64,000 nt of DNA from Citrobacter tructae (GTDB lineage: Bacteria; Pseudomonadota; Gammaproteobacteria; Enterobacterales; Enterobacteriaceae), in contig NZ_CP038469.1 in the NCBI RefSeq assembly GCF_004684345.1, positions 2,852,001-2,916,000 of the forward strand, given 5' to 3'. The position numbers and the translations under genes were made by a program. Positions within the stretch are counted from its first letter, which is position 1. Each line of letters starts with the position of its first letter. This document shows positions 1 to 9,400 of the stretch, piece after piece. Below the pieces are notes generated by a model, which had not been told where the DNA came from, did no database searches, and saw nothing but the letters and a program-made list of their open reading frames with translations.

Positions 1-1040
1 AAAACTACGTCACCAATTCGCAAACCACCTTCACGCTCAACAACCATAAGCTGACCGTCGGGGCGAATTTCACCCGCGAAGAGTTGAATGACCGTTTTGA
101 TGTCGCCAATAAAACGCTACCAGGATCGGATCCGATAACCAAAATCAGCCGCAACGGTTGGGCATTGTTCGTGGAAGACGGCTGGAGTATCGACGATTTC
201 ATCCTGACCACCTCAGCGCGTATGGACCAGGACGACAACTTTGGTACGCATATCACGCCGAAAATGTACGGCAACTGGGCATTCAGCGATGCATGGGCGC
301 TGAAAGGCGGCGTCTCCGCGGGGTATAAAAAACCGGAGCTGCGGGCAACCTCCAGCGACTTTGTTACCCCTTACGGTTCAACCGTACCCTACCCCTTCCT
401 GACGGTAGGCAATGACAATCTGAAACCGGAGAAAAGCGTTAACTCCGAGCTAGGTCTGTACTGGACGGGCGATGCGCTGTCGCTGGATAGCACCGTCTTC
501 TATACGCAATTCAAAGACAAGATTGCGGAACAAACCATTTGCGAAACCACAGCGACCAACCAATGTTCGGTCAATGGTTATAACGCCGACTCCGTCAGTA
601 AATACTTTAACGTCAGCGAAGCCGATGTGTACGGCGTTGAGCTTAATGCTGACTGGCAGATTAGTGCTGACCTCAAAGCCAACGCCAACTACACCTACAA
701 CCACAGCGAGCAGAAAAGCGGCGTCAACAAAGGCTACGCGCTGAACGATTATCCTCGTCATATGGCGAACCTGTCGCTGAACTGGGCGGCCACGCAAAGC
801 CTGGACGTGTGGAGCACGGTGAATTATCGCAGCAGCAACCGCAACAGCGGCAATAACTATAAGTACGATGACTACACGATGGTGGACGTGGGTGTTCGCT
901 ACCAGCTTAATAAGCACACTCAGCTGATGGCAGGTGTCTACAACGTGCTGGATGAAGATCCGAAACTCACAACCGCATGGAATGAGTCCGCGCAGGTAGA
1001 AGGACGCCGCTACAACCTCGGCGCTCGTGTGGAATTTTAG
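1..1040 (+). CDS. TonB-dependent outer-membrane receptor, 3' part only
   Basis: The reading frame is open from base 3 to the stop at 1038-1040, so the 5' part lies outside the window. About 345 residues of beta-barrel are visible: alternating polar and aromatic strands, a loop with a likely disulphide pair (ICETTATNQC), and a last strand ending in Phe (NLGARVEF), the usual signal for outer-membrane insertion. Receptors of this family import ferric siderophores or similar ligands using TonB energy. The TonB box and plug are not visible, so the ligand cannot be called; CirA- or FepA-like siderophore receptors are the nearest type I recognise. No iron-regulated neighbour is visible downstream. 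Confidence 0.85.
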   Translation, partial: NYVTNSQTTFTLNNHKLTVGANFTREELNDRFDVANKTLPGSDPITKISRNGWALFVEDGWSIDDFILTTSARMDQDDNFGTHITPKMYGNWAFSDAWALKGGVSAGYKKPELRATSSDFVTPYGSTVPYPFLTVGNDNLKPEKSVNSELGLYWTGDALSLDSTVFYTQFKDKIAEQTICETTATNQCSVNGYNADSVSKYFNVSEADVYGVELNADWQISADLKANANYTYNHSEQKSGVNKGYALNDYPRHMANLSLNWAATQSLDVWSTVNYRSSNRNSGNNYKYDDYTMVDVGVRYQLNKHTQLMAGVYNVLDEDPKLTTAWNESAQVEGRRYNLGARVEF

Positions 1041-1361
1041 TCCTGAAAATAGTGCAGGCGGTATTGCTGAGGGCACTGGTCATATTTTTTCCACCGGCAC
1101 GCTATTTATCATGCTGCCGGTCTTCTGGTTCGTGGCGTTCAGCTGGCCAGGAACACTATTGAGAAGCGTGCTGGAGGTGCATTACACAGTGGAACAGCAG
1201 ATGTCAGAAATGCTGGAAGGAAAGTCCGCTAGCTGGTGGGAGCGAAGCGAACATCCTCTTGCCACATGAATGGCATGTCTAGCGTCTGGTTAAAATATGG
1301 CGATTCTTCTGGAATCTTCATAATTTCATTCAATGCAGATCACGTTTTTTATCTACAAAGA
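1041..1361. other. gene-free stretch with a possible gene remnant
   Basis: Between the receptor stop and the bgl-type promoter there is no convincing gene. An 80-codon frame (1027-1269, + strand) begins inside the receptor and encodes a hydrophobic segment (LFIMLPVFWFVAFSW) then a charged tail ending SEHPLAT. Its start overlaps the receptor and has no good ribosome-binding site. It could be the tail of a decayed membrane gene, since small membrane proteins often follow TonB receptors. I do not recognise it and no function is proposed. Confidence 0.35.
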
Positions 1362-1390
1362 TTGAAATACGACAACGTCACTTAGATAAT
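1362..1390 (+). promoter_or_regulatory. predicted sigma-70 promoter of the bgl-type operon
   Basis: TTGAAA at 1362-1367 and GATAAT at 1385-1390 are separated by 17 bases, a good -35/-10 pair. It lies about 30 bases upstream of the antiterminator target, so the transcript would carry the whole attenuator. A half-match to a CRP site (AGATCACG, near 1337-1344) lies upstream, but its left half is poor. Confidence 0.6.
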
Positions 1391-1416
1391 CCGCCGAAAT
1401 AACCCATTTTTATGAT

Positions 1417-1445
1417 GGCGTGCTACTGCGAAAGCAGGCAAGACC
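1417..1445 (+). promoter_or_regulatory. ribonucleic antiterminator (RAT) for a BglG-type protein
   Basis: The segment GGCGTGCTACTGCGAAAGCA followed by GGCAAGACC resembles the RAT consensus of E. coli bgl and related sac/lic leaders, in which two half-sites flank an apical loop. Its 3' end (AGACC) is also the 5' arm of the terminator that follows. Binding of the antiterminator would therefore prevent terminator folding. This arrangement is known for BglG/LicT/SacY systems; the cognate protein is encoded at 4820-5659. Confidence 0.8.
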
Positions 1446-1500
1446 AAAATAGGAATGCTCTCCCGTTAAGGGGAGCGTCTCTGTTTTGGTCTTTTTTTTT
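1441..1500 (+). terminator. leader terminator (attenuator) of the bgl-type operon
   Basis: AGACCAAAATAG at 1441-1452 pairs with CTGTTTTGGTCT at 1481-1492 (one wobble), with a smaller inner hairpin (CTCCC/GGGGAG), followed by a run of ten T residues. It lies 20 bases before the first structural gene and overlaps the RAT. It should stop transcription when no beta-glucoside is present. Confidence 0.85.
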
Positions 1501-1521
1501 GCCTCAACACCAGGGAACACT

Positions 1522-3402
1522 ATGAACTATAACGAAACAGCGGACAAAATCCTCCACTCGGTGGGCGGTGCGGAGAATATCCGAATGCTCACCCACTGCG
1601 CGACCCGCTTGCGCATGGAGTTTAACGATCGCGCAAAGGTTAACGATACGCAGATTGGCACTATCCCCGGCGTGATAAGCGTAGTGGAGAAAGGCGGTCA
1701 GTTCCAGATTGTTATCGGCAATGAGGTGCAGCAGGTTTATCGCCTGCTCAATAAAGCGCTGCCGGAGAAGAAAAGCTCCGCAAGCGGCGACAAAAACGCG
1801 AAACCGAACGGTATTGTCGCACGCATTATCAGTGTGATTTCGACCACCTTCACCCCGGTGATCCCGGCGATTACCGGCGCGGGGATGATTAAGGCACTGC
1901 TGGCGATCCTTAAGCTAACGGGCCTGATCAACGAAACCAGTTCAACCTATCAGTTGCTTAATATTATTGCCGACGCGGCCTTTTTCTTCCTGCCAGTACT
2001 GCTGGCCTACGGGGCATCGCTGAAATTTGAATGCAACCCAATTCTGGCGATGACCCTTGCGGGCGTACTGCTGCATCCGGGCATCGGCCAGATGCTGGCG
2101 GCGGGGAAAGCGGTTGATTTTGTCGGTATCAACGTCCTGCTTTCCGATTACGCCGGGTCGGTGCTGCCGATTATTCTGACCGTCTGGCTGATGTCGTGGG
2201 TGGAGCGCTTCGCGGAGAAGGTTTCGCCGTCGATCATTAAGTTCTTTGTTAAGCCGATGCTGATCCTGTTGATCACCGCGCCACTGGCGCTGGTAGTTGT
2301 CGGCCCGGCGGGTATTTTGCTTAACGACCTGGTGGCGGCTGGCGCGGGCGCTATTGATCGCCACGCCAGTTGGTTAATTCCGATGCTGATGGGCGCTCTG
2401 CAACCCTTCCTGATTATTACCGGCACCGCCTGGGCGATGACGCCAATCGCTACCGGTCAGTTGAGTAAAAACGGTTTTGAGATGATTAACGGGCCGGGGA
2501 TGCTGGCATCAAACGTGGCGATGGGTGCTGCAACGCTGTGCGTGGCGCTGAAAACCAAAAATAGCAACCTGCGCCAGTTGGCCTCATCATCGGGCTTTAC
2601 CGCGCTGCTGGGGATCACCGAACCGGCACTGTACGGGGTGTTACTCAAGTTCCGCCGCGTACTGATTGCCGCGATGATCGGCGGCGGCTGCGCCGGAATG
2701 TACGCCGGGTTTAGCGGGCTGGTGCGCTACGCGTTTGTCTCTCCAGGACTTGCGGCGCTGCCGGCGTTTATCGGTGAAAACCCGATGAACATCGTCCATG
2801 CGCTGGTGACCTGTACGATTTCTATCGTGGTGACCTTTACCCTGACCTGGTTTATCGCTTTTAAAGATACGCCTGAGGATCAAGAAGAGATGACCGAAAC
2901 GCCGCAGCCAGTCGTTAGCCCGAAAATTGAGGGTGAAATCGAAGTACTCAGCCCGCTGCGCGGCCAGGTGGTGGCTCTGAGCGAAGTGAATGATGATGTC
3001 TTTTCCGGTGGCCTGCTGGGTGAGGGCCTGGCGATTCGTCCACAGGAAGGAGTGCTGCGCGCGCCGTTTAGCGGCACGGTGATGATGTTCCTGCCATCGT
3101 GTCATGCCGTTGGCTTACAGAGCGAAAGCGGACTTGAGCTGCTGATCCATATTGGTATCGACACCGTTAATCTTAACGGCCAGCACTTTAGCTCATCGCT
3201 GAAAGTGGGCGATAAGGTGGAGGTCGGACAGGAGCTAATCCGCTTTGATATCTCTGCCATCGAACAGGCCGGATATGACCTGATTACTCCGGTAATTGTG
3301 GTCAATGGCGACGAGCAACACTCGCTGCGCCTTACTGCCGCCGCGCAGGTCGATTACGGCGAGCAACTGATGGTGCAATCGGCTAATGAGGCGCAGGCAT
3401 GA
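1522..3402 (+). CDS. PTS beta-glucoside-specific EIIBCA permease (BglF-like)
   Basis: Inner-membrane phosphotransferase permease that takes up and phosphorylates an aryl- or alkyl-beta-glucoside. Domain order is EIIB (phosphocysteine Cys26 in LTHCATRLRMEF), EIIC (about residues 100-465, multiple membrane segments) and EIIA (about 480-620, active His543 in ELLIHIG). The 626-residue length fits BglF. The ATG at 1522 follows an AGGGA ribosome-binding site; the earlier in-frame TTG at 1486 lies inside the leader terminator and is rejected. It overlaps the next gene by ATGA. Full-length BglF, AscF and ArbF-type proteins are similar, so the exact sugar (arbutin, salicin, cellobiose) is not decided. 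Confidence 0.9.
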   Translation: MNYNETADKILHSVGGAENIRMLTHCATRLRMEFNDRAKVNDTQIGTIPGVISVVEKGGQFQIVIGNEVQQVYRLLNKALPEKKSSASGDKNAKPNGIVARIISVISTTFTPVIPAITGAGMIKALLAILKLTGLINETSSTYQLLNIIADAAFFFLPVLLAYGASLKFECNPILAMTLAGVLLHPGIGQMLAAGKAVDFVGINVLLSDYAGSVLPIILTVWLMSWVERFAEKVSPSIIKFFVKPMLILLITAPLALVVVGPAGILLNDLVAAGAGAIDRHASWLIPMLMGALQPFLIITGTAWAMTPIATGQLSKNGFEMINGPGMLASNVAMGAATLCVALKTKNSNLRQLASSSGFTALLGITEPALYGVLLKFRRVLIAAMIGGGCAGMYAGFSGLVRYAFVSPGLAALPAFIGENPMNIVHALVTCTISIVVTFTLTWFIAFKDTPEDQEEMTETPQPVVSPKIEGEIEVLSPLRGQVVALSEVNDDVFSGGLLGEGLAIRPQEGVLRAPFSGTVMMFLPSCHAVGLQSESGLELLIHIGIDTVNLNGQHFSSSLKVGDKVEVGQELIRFDISAIEQAGYDLITPVIVVNGDEQHSLRLTAAAQVDYGEQLMVQSANEAQA

Positions 3403-4823
3403 TTTATCAAAAGAAAGCGCAGTTCCCGGACGGTTTTCTGTGGGGCGCGTCCACTTCGGCCTATCAGGTTGAGGGCGCGTGGAATGAAGACGGTAAAGGA
3501 CCGTCTGTGGTCGACATGCTCAGCCATCCGCCGGGAACGGCGGACTTCCGTATCGCCAGCGACCACTATCATTGCGTGGAGGAGGACGTCGCGCTGATGG
3601 CGCAGATGGGGCTAAAGGCCTACCGCTTTTCGGTGGCCTGGTCGCGGGTGATACCTGACGGTGATGGCCCGGTGAATCCGGACGGGCTGGCCTTTTATCA
3701 CCGCCTGATCGACGCCCTGACGCGCCACGGGATCACCCCCATCGTGACGCTCTACCACTTCGACCTGCCGTGGGCGCTGGAGCTGAAAGGCGGCTGGCTG
3801 AACCGCAAAACCGGGGAGGCGTTCGTGCGCTATGCCCGGCTGCTGTTCAGCGAGTTTGCCGCCAAAGTCCCGCTCTGGCTGACCATTAACGAACAGAACA
3901 CCATGATTCTGCATCCCGGCGCGATTGGCGTACCCGCCAATCGTGAACTGCCGGATAAGAAGGCGCTGTACCAGCAGAATCATCATATGATGCTGGCCCA
4001 GGCGCAGATCTTCGCCCTGTGCCACCGCGAATTCCCCAGGCTGCGCATCGGCCCGGCGATAAACACCACTTCGATGTACGCCGAAAGCTGCAAACCGGAA
4101 GACGCCATTGCCGCGCATAACTGGGAAACACTGCGCTGCTGGAGTTTTTTGGATGTGGCGGTGCATGGCCGCTACAACGCCCTGGCGTGGGCATATTTGC
4201 AGGATCGCGGCCTCACGCCGGAAATGCAGCCAGAAGATGCGCTGATTTTGCAGCAGGGGCGGCCGGATTTTATCGCCATTAACTACTACTCAACCGCGAC
4301 GATTGCTGCCAGCCGGGGCGATGGTGCCGATGTTGCCCCGCGCGCGGGCGATCAGCAAATTATGCTGGGCGAAGAGGGGGTTTATCGGCCAGCGGAAAAT
4401 CCGTGGCTCGGCAAAACGCCTTACGGCTGGGTGGTCGACCCGGTGGGGCTACGCCTGACGCTGCGCAAAGTGTGCGAGCGCTACGGCCTGCCGATTCTGA
4501 TCAGCGAAAACGGCATAGGCGCGCCGGATAAGCTGGAGCATGACGGGACGGTAAATGATGATTACCGTATCGCTTTCCTTGAGTCGCACATTGAGCAAAT
4601 GCGTCTGGCGATTGCTGACGGCGTCGAGCTGATGGGCTACTGCCCATGGGCAGCAATTGATGTAGTAAGCACTCACCAGGGATACGCCAAGCGCTACGGT
4701 TTTATTTATGTCGATCGCGGCGAGGATGATCTGAAGAGCTTGCAAAGGATCCGCAAACGCAGCTTCTGGTGGTATAAGGATGTCATCGCGCAAAACGGTA
4801 ACCACATCGAGTCTCAGAGATGA
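3399..4823 (+). CDS. 6-phospho-beta-glucosidase, glycoside hydrolase family 1
   Basis: Cytoplasmic hydrolase that would split the phosphorylated beta-glucoside delivered by the upstream permease into glucose 6-phosphate and an aglycone. It has the GH1 signatures: N-terminal FPDGFLWGASTSAYQVEG, acid/base Glu165 in TINEQNTM, and nucleophile Glu370 in ISENGIG. At 474 residues it has the family length. Start and stop overlap both neighbours by four bases (ATGA), so translation of the three genes is probably coupled. It is of the BglB/AscB/BglA type; the exact orthologue is not clear, so no symbol is given. Confidence 0.9.
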   Translation: MIYQKKAQFPDGFLWGASTSAYQVEGAWNEDGKGPSVVDMLSHPPGTADFRIASDHYHCVEEDVALMAQMGLKAYRFSVAWSRVIPDGDGPVNPDGLAFYHRLIDALTRHGITPIVTLYHFDLPWALELKGGWLNRKTGEAFVRYARLLFSEFAAKVPLWLTINEQNTMILHPGAIGVPANRELPDKKALYQQNHHMMLAQAQIFALCHREFPRLRIGPAINTTSMYAESCKPEDAIAAHNWETLRCWSFLDVAVHGRYNALAWAYLQDRGLTPEMQPEDALILQQGRPDFIAINYYSTATIAASRGDGADVAPRAGDQQIMLGEEGVYRPAENPWLGKTPYGWVVDPVGLRLTLRKVCERYGLPILISENGIGAPDKLEHDGTVNDDYRIAFLESHIEQMRLAIADGVELMGYCPWAAIDVVSTHQGYAKRYGFIYVDRGEDDLKSLQRIRKRSFWWYKDVIAQNGNHIESQR

Positions 4824-5659
4824 TTGTTCAAAAAGTGCTCAACAATAGTCTGGTGCTCTCCCTTGATGACGATAACAGGGAAGTTATCGTCATGGGGAAA
4901 GGCATTGGCTTCAACAGCAGACCCGGGGACGAGATTGCCCAAGAGCAGATAGAGAAGCTGTTTGTAACCCAGACGCTTGGCGAACGCAGCGGCTATCTTG
5001 AGGCGCTTTCTGCTATCCCGGATGAGGTCATCGAAATGGCTGCGATGATTATTTCCCGTGCCAACATGCAGCTTTCTAGCAAGGTTCGCGAGCAGATTTT
5101 CTTTACGCTCGCCGACCACCTGACATTTGCCATCGAACGCAGTCGCAAAGGGATCGCCATTCAAAACCGCCTGCTGCCAGAAGTCAGACGATTCTATCCA
5201 CAGCAGTTTCGCATCGCCAGTGAGGCGGTGGCGAGTATTCGCCAGCAATACCATATTGAACTGCCGGAAGAGGAAGCCGGTAATATCGCTTTTCATCTGG
5301 TGAACGGGCAGAGCGAAGGCGACGACGTGGCACAAGCCATGCAGTCGGTGAAAATGCTGAAGGATATTTTTAATCTTGTGCAGTATCACTTTAAGCAGGA
5401 GATAGACACTGGGTCAATTAACTACTCGCGCTTTCTGATCCACATGCAGTTCTTCCTCCAGCGTTTACAGGAGGGGGAACTGGACAGCGCGCGGGACAGC
5501 TTTCTGCTGGTGCAGGTGATTAAGGAGTATCCTCACGCTTACCGCTGCGCGCTGCTGATTCGTGAGTATGTCAAGGCCCAGCTCGGTATCACCCTCTGCG
5601 GTAATGAGCTGCTGTGGCTCACCGTCCATTTGGTGAGGATCACGGGTCTTGAAGCATAA
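4820..5659 (+). CDS. BglG/LicT-family transcriptional antiterminator
   Basis: RNA-binding regulator of 279 residues. Residues 1-56 form the CAT RNA-binding domain (KVLNNSLVLS, VMGKGIGF). Two PTS regulation domains follow, with phosphorylatable histidines visible at His100 (ADHLTF), in NIAFHL, in FLIHMQ and in TVHLVRI. In this family phosphorylation by the cognate permease inactivates the protein and HPr-dependent phosphorylation activates it. Its target is probably the RAT at 1417-1445. Here it is the last gene of the operon, whereas in E. coli bgl the antiterminator comes first, so its own synthesis depends on readthrough. Confidence 0.9.
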   Translation: MIVQKVLNNSLVLSLDDDNREVIVMGKGIGFNSRPGDEIAQEQIEKLFVTQTLGERSGYLEALSAIPDEVIEMAAMIISRANMQLSSKVREQIFFTLADHLTFAIERSRKGIAIQNRLLPEVRRFYPQQFRIASEAVASIRQQYHIELPEEEAGNIAFHLVNGQSEGDDVAQAMQSVKMLKDIFNLVQYHFKQEIDTGSINYSRFLIHMQFFLQRLQEGELDSARDSFLLVQVIKEYPHAYRCALLIREYVKAQLGITLCGNELLWLTVHLVRITGLEA

Positions 5660-6111
5660 ATTATCAATGGTTGTCGCCGTAGAATATTAAAAGAATCGCA
5701 TAATTTTCATTATGGGTTACTGGAGGTAGGGATTATTTTGGCAACTCAAGAACTCACCCTGTTATGTAATTCCTGTGGCGTTTTTAACGTTCGCTTCTGG
5801 TACCGACCAGTCTGTCAGATTAGGCGTGTCTCTTAGACACAAAAGGGTCAGCTCAAATCCGAGCTAATACAACATTCACAATGCCCTCTTTTCCCCTGTA
5901 TTCTGTAGTGTTACGACAGTACAGTCTGGCTATTCTGTTCCTCTACGCTGTTTCCGGTTGCAACAGTCCAATGTATTTCTATATGACTTCGATTTAATTG
6001 CCGCTATGTTCTCTCTGGTATAAAAGACAAACTATCTCGCATTCTGCAGTTGTGTTGCACATATCAAAATCAGTCAATTACACAATCTATGTACCGGCTC
6101 AGAATGTAAAA
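5660..6111. other. gene-free AT-rich stretch between bgl-type operon and ytfP
   Basis: No supported gene was found. The stretch has a short palindrome, GTGTCT-CTT-AGACAC at 5826-5840, and an inverted repeat GCTC/GAGC just after it. GTGTCTCTTAGACACA matches 14 of 16 bases of the IS50-type end CTGTCTCTTATACACA, which could be coincidence. No transposase fragment was recognised. In E. coli K-12 chpS/chpB and ppa lie beyond ytfP; neither is seen here. Confidence 0.4.
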
Positions 6112-6139
6112 AACAACGCCACCCGAAGGTGGCGTTGTT
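6112..6139 (-). terminator. terminator downstream of ytfP
   Basis: AACAACGCCACC and GGTGGCGTTGTT form a perfect 12-bp stem with a CGAA (TTCG on the transcribed strand) tetraloop. It is followed on the minus strand by a T run. It ends the tamA-tamB-ytfP transcript. Confidence 0.9.
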
Positions 6140-6143
6140 CACA

Positions 6144-6488
6144 TCAGTACTGGTCTCTGTCTAACCAGTTACCGCTTTCAATCAGCTTTAACCCATCGAC
6201 CGGACGTTGATACACGTACATCCATGCACTTCCGTACGGCGTCTGAATTAACTGGCGAGCATACTCGCCGCCGCGCGAACGCAGCGCATCAAGCTCTGCC
6301 AGCGTGGCGTTATCAATACGATAAACTTCCCCGTGTACTGTTCCCTTTCCCGGAACGGCGCCTGGATAGTGGCCCAGGCTGTACAACTGGTAGTTATCAA
6401 TACTGAAATTACCCAGCAACAGGGCGTTAGTCATCCAGTGACTGTTACCTTGCTTAGTGCGTAAACTACCATAAACAAATATTCGCAT
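6144..6488 (-). CDS. ytfP: gamma-glutamylcyclotransferase-like protein YtfP
   Basis: Small 114-residue protein of the GGCT-like/AIG2 fold. The substrate-binding signature FVYGSLRT is at residues 4-11, and an acidic residue in the central LAELDALRSRGGEYAR segment fits the fold. Enzymes of this fold open or cyclise gamma-glutamyl amines, but the substrate of YtfP is not known to me. It starts two bases after the tamB stop and ends at a strong terminator, so it is the last gene of the tamA-tamB-ytfP unit, as in E. coli. Confidence 0.92.
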   Translation of the reverse strand: MRIFVYGSLRTKQGNSHWMTNALLLGNFSIDNYQLYSLGHYPGAVPGKGTVHGEVYRIDNATLAELDALRSRGGEYARQLIQTPYGSAWMYVYQRPVDGLKLIESGNWLDRDQY

Positions 6489-6490
6489 TG

Positions 6491-9400
6491 CTAAAACTCG
6501 AACTGATAGAGCAGATCAAGTGCCTGATCTACGCCAGACACGGCTTCCAGATATAGCTTAGGCATCAGACGATAACGTAGCGTGAGTGTCGCTAAAGAGT
6601 CAAATATACCCACACCATATTTCACCTGCAGACCTGGTAGTACATATCCACTGACAACCACTTGAGATGAATCGCCCACCCCTTGTGTGTCCAGTGCCAG
6701 ATTGCTTACGCCAAACGTCTCCCCGATTTTACCCACAACCTGACCACTTTGTGCAACCCCTAAGCCAATAAGCATAGACGTCATCGCCGCACTATCGCTC
6801 TGTTCGCTGTCCAGTCCTTGTCCACGTAGCAGGTAAGAGAGTGCCATTTGCTGCGACATCGCCGGGTCGGAGAAGATTTCCGCTTTCGGTTCATCTGCCG
6901 TACCCGTCACGCGAACACCAGCGATCACGTCGTCTTCTGTAGCATCTGGGTTACGTATAGCCTCGATATTGAGCAACGGCTGATCCGGCGGGCCGGAGAA
7001 TAACAGCTCACCTTTACGCACAATCAGATCCTGGCCATAAGCATGGAAGCGACCGCTCGGAATATTAATCTGTCCGTTCAGTCCCAGCCCCTGCTTATCC
7101 TGCGCCACTTTGAGATCGCCCGTCAAACGCGCTTTCAGACCAAAGGCATCGATGCGCACGTTGTTGCCAACGTGAATGTTCAGATTGCTGTTGATCGGAA
7201 TTCCGGCAGTCTGGGGCTTCTCAGGCTGAAGATCGTTATTGAGCATGACCATATCGCTGGAAACCCCGACCGCGCTTTCCGGCAGGTCGTGGACCACGAT
7301 ACGCGCCCACGGCACATCCACGTTACCGTCCAGGGTAAACAGATTCGGCGTGGCTTCGAAGACTACGTCCGGCGACACATCCAGGCGCACCATTGGCGGC
7401 ACGGTGATACGTACCCGGCTACCTTTGGCCGCAATACGCGCGCGCCAGTTGTCGATCTGACTCCAGTCGGCACCGCCGCTCAGGTTAATCTCCCCTTGTT
7501 GCGTGCGCACCACGCCTGAAATCGTCGAACGGGTCCCGGCAAAATTAACGGCCAGCTGGCTCGGCTGCATGTCGAACGGCATAAAGTTGCCGTCAACGTC
7601 CAGGCCGCTCAGCTGTAACTGTCCGAGCAATTGCGGACTTTGCACGTCGCCGCCGAGGCGCAGGTTAGCGTTTAGCATCCCTGCGGCTTTTTCACCGCGC
7701 GAGAAGATGGGGTTCACCATCGCCAGATTGAAATTACGGATGTTGACGTTGCCGCCCAGATTACGTCGTCCTTGCGGATCGCTTATCTGCACCTGGCCGT
7801 CAAACTGGCCGTTATTGGTCAGGCGGATCAGCCAGCCCAGCTCGGCACGGTTGTTATGCAGGTCGGCGGTGAGATTCAGTGTGTCAAACGCCACCGGCAG
7901 TGGCGCGTCATTCACGCTTTGCGTGACCTTCACGTTGCGTCCGCTTAGCGTGACCTGCCCCTGCGGCAGTCCTTCTTTGGTGGTGTCCCAGCTCACGTCG
8001 GCCTTACCCGTGAACACGCCGCTGGCCTGGGTTGTATCCGGCATAAACGGTTTCAGCATTGCCAGATCGAAGCGGTTCAGGTTCACCACCGCGCGCCCTT
8101 CTGCACCCGCATCAATGGGTTGCGGTACGCACAGTTCAGCATTCGGGTTGTTCCAGCAGTGCGGCCCAATGCTGATTTTCTGTTCCTGATTGCGGTAATC
8201 CAGCGCGATGGGGCGGTTGAGCGACCACGGACCAACCGGCGTCTGAAAACGCGTATTGCTCAGCGTGCCTTTCCAGCGCTGTTCTTTACGATCAAAGTTC
8301 CCCGCCAAATCAAGCTGCCCGGAAACCGGCTCACCCTGGATGCGCAACTGTAGCTCATGCTGCTTTTCGCTGCCTTTGGCATTGAGCGTCACCAGGCTGA
8401 TATTGACGTCAGGCTGTACAATCCGCTCAACGCGCACGTTGAGATTACCGGCGATTTGCTCAGCCGATTTCACATCGCCTTCGACGCGCACCTGGGCCAC
8501 GGAAAGCTCCTGCCAGCGCAGGCCGCGCGCGGTGATATCCGCCAGCAGCTGTGGTGCTTCTACCGTACCACGAACTTTAACCAGTCCCTTCGCCGTGCCG
8601 CCTAACCCCGGCAGCGCGTTATCCAGGCTCGGAGCATCAATGGTCGCATCAAGATTGAGATCTTTGACCCCCAATTCCCCTTTCACCTCCGCGCTGTTGC
8701 GCCCCAGTTCCAGATGCAGGCCCGGGATCGTCCACTGCAGGTAGCTGTTGCCCTTCAGTGAACCGTTCACATTGACTTTATTCTGCTTCACGTTCCCGGT
8801 TAGCTTCAGCTCCGGAACCTCCATCTGCCAGCTTCCGCCGTACAGACTGCCGCGGGTTTTAATCAAACCATTGAGTTTTGATGGCCAGTCAGGTATCTCT
8901 TTCGCCGTATTGATGCCATCCAGCGTGAGCTCCCCGCGCCAGCTAATGGCCTGCTGCCAGTCCACCAGCGCTTTCAGCTCGGTTTTCCCTTCCAGCGCAG
9001 CTATGCTGAGTTTGTCGAGATTGATCTGCTGTTCGTTGCCTTTGGCATCCAGCGTGATGGTGGCCGGAGGAATATCCTGGCCTTTCACAGCGGTATGCAT
9101 CGACAACGTATAGTCGGTCATCTTGCCGGTCAGTTTGAGCTTGATGTCATCGGCCTGGAACTGCTTGTCGCCGGTAAACGGCCAGTAAATCTGCTTGCTG
9201 ACCACTTCCAGATTGAGCGGTAATCCCGCTTCTGCCAGTCGCGTCTGCGCGCGCAGGTCCATATCCACCGGACCAGACAGATTTACGCCGACTTCCAGCT
9301 GTTCACGCAGCGCGCCGCCAACTTTCAGCTTCACCTTTTCGCCCTTTAACGGGTCGATATTCAGCGTGCTGTTCAGGGTTATATCGACCGGCCATGTATC

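Noticed and set aside
1325..1350. CRP site upstream of the bgl-type promoter
   Set aside because: Only the right half (AGATCACG) is good; the left half does not match TGTGA, so it is mentioned but not listed as a feature.
1486..1521. Earlier TTG start for the bgl-type permease
   Set aside because: It lies inside the leader terminator stem; the ATG at 1522 has a proper ribosome-binding site and gives the family's normal N-terminus.
5998..6210. 70-codon plus-strand frame before ytfP
   Set aside because: It runs through the ytfP terminator and into ytfP antisense; no ribosome-binding site and no recognisable protein.
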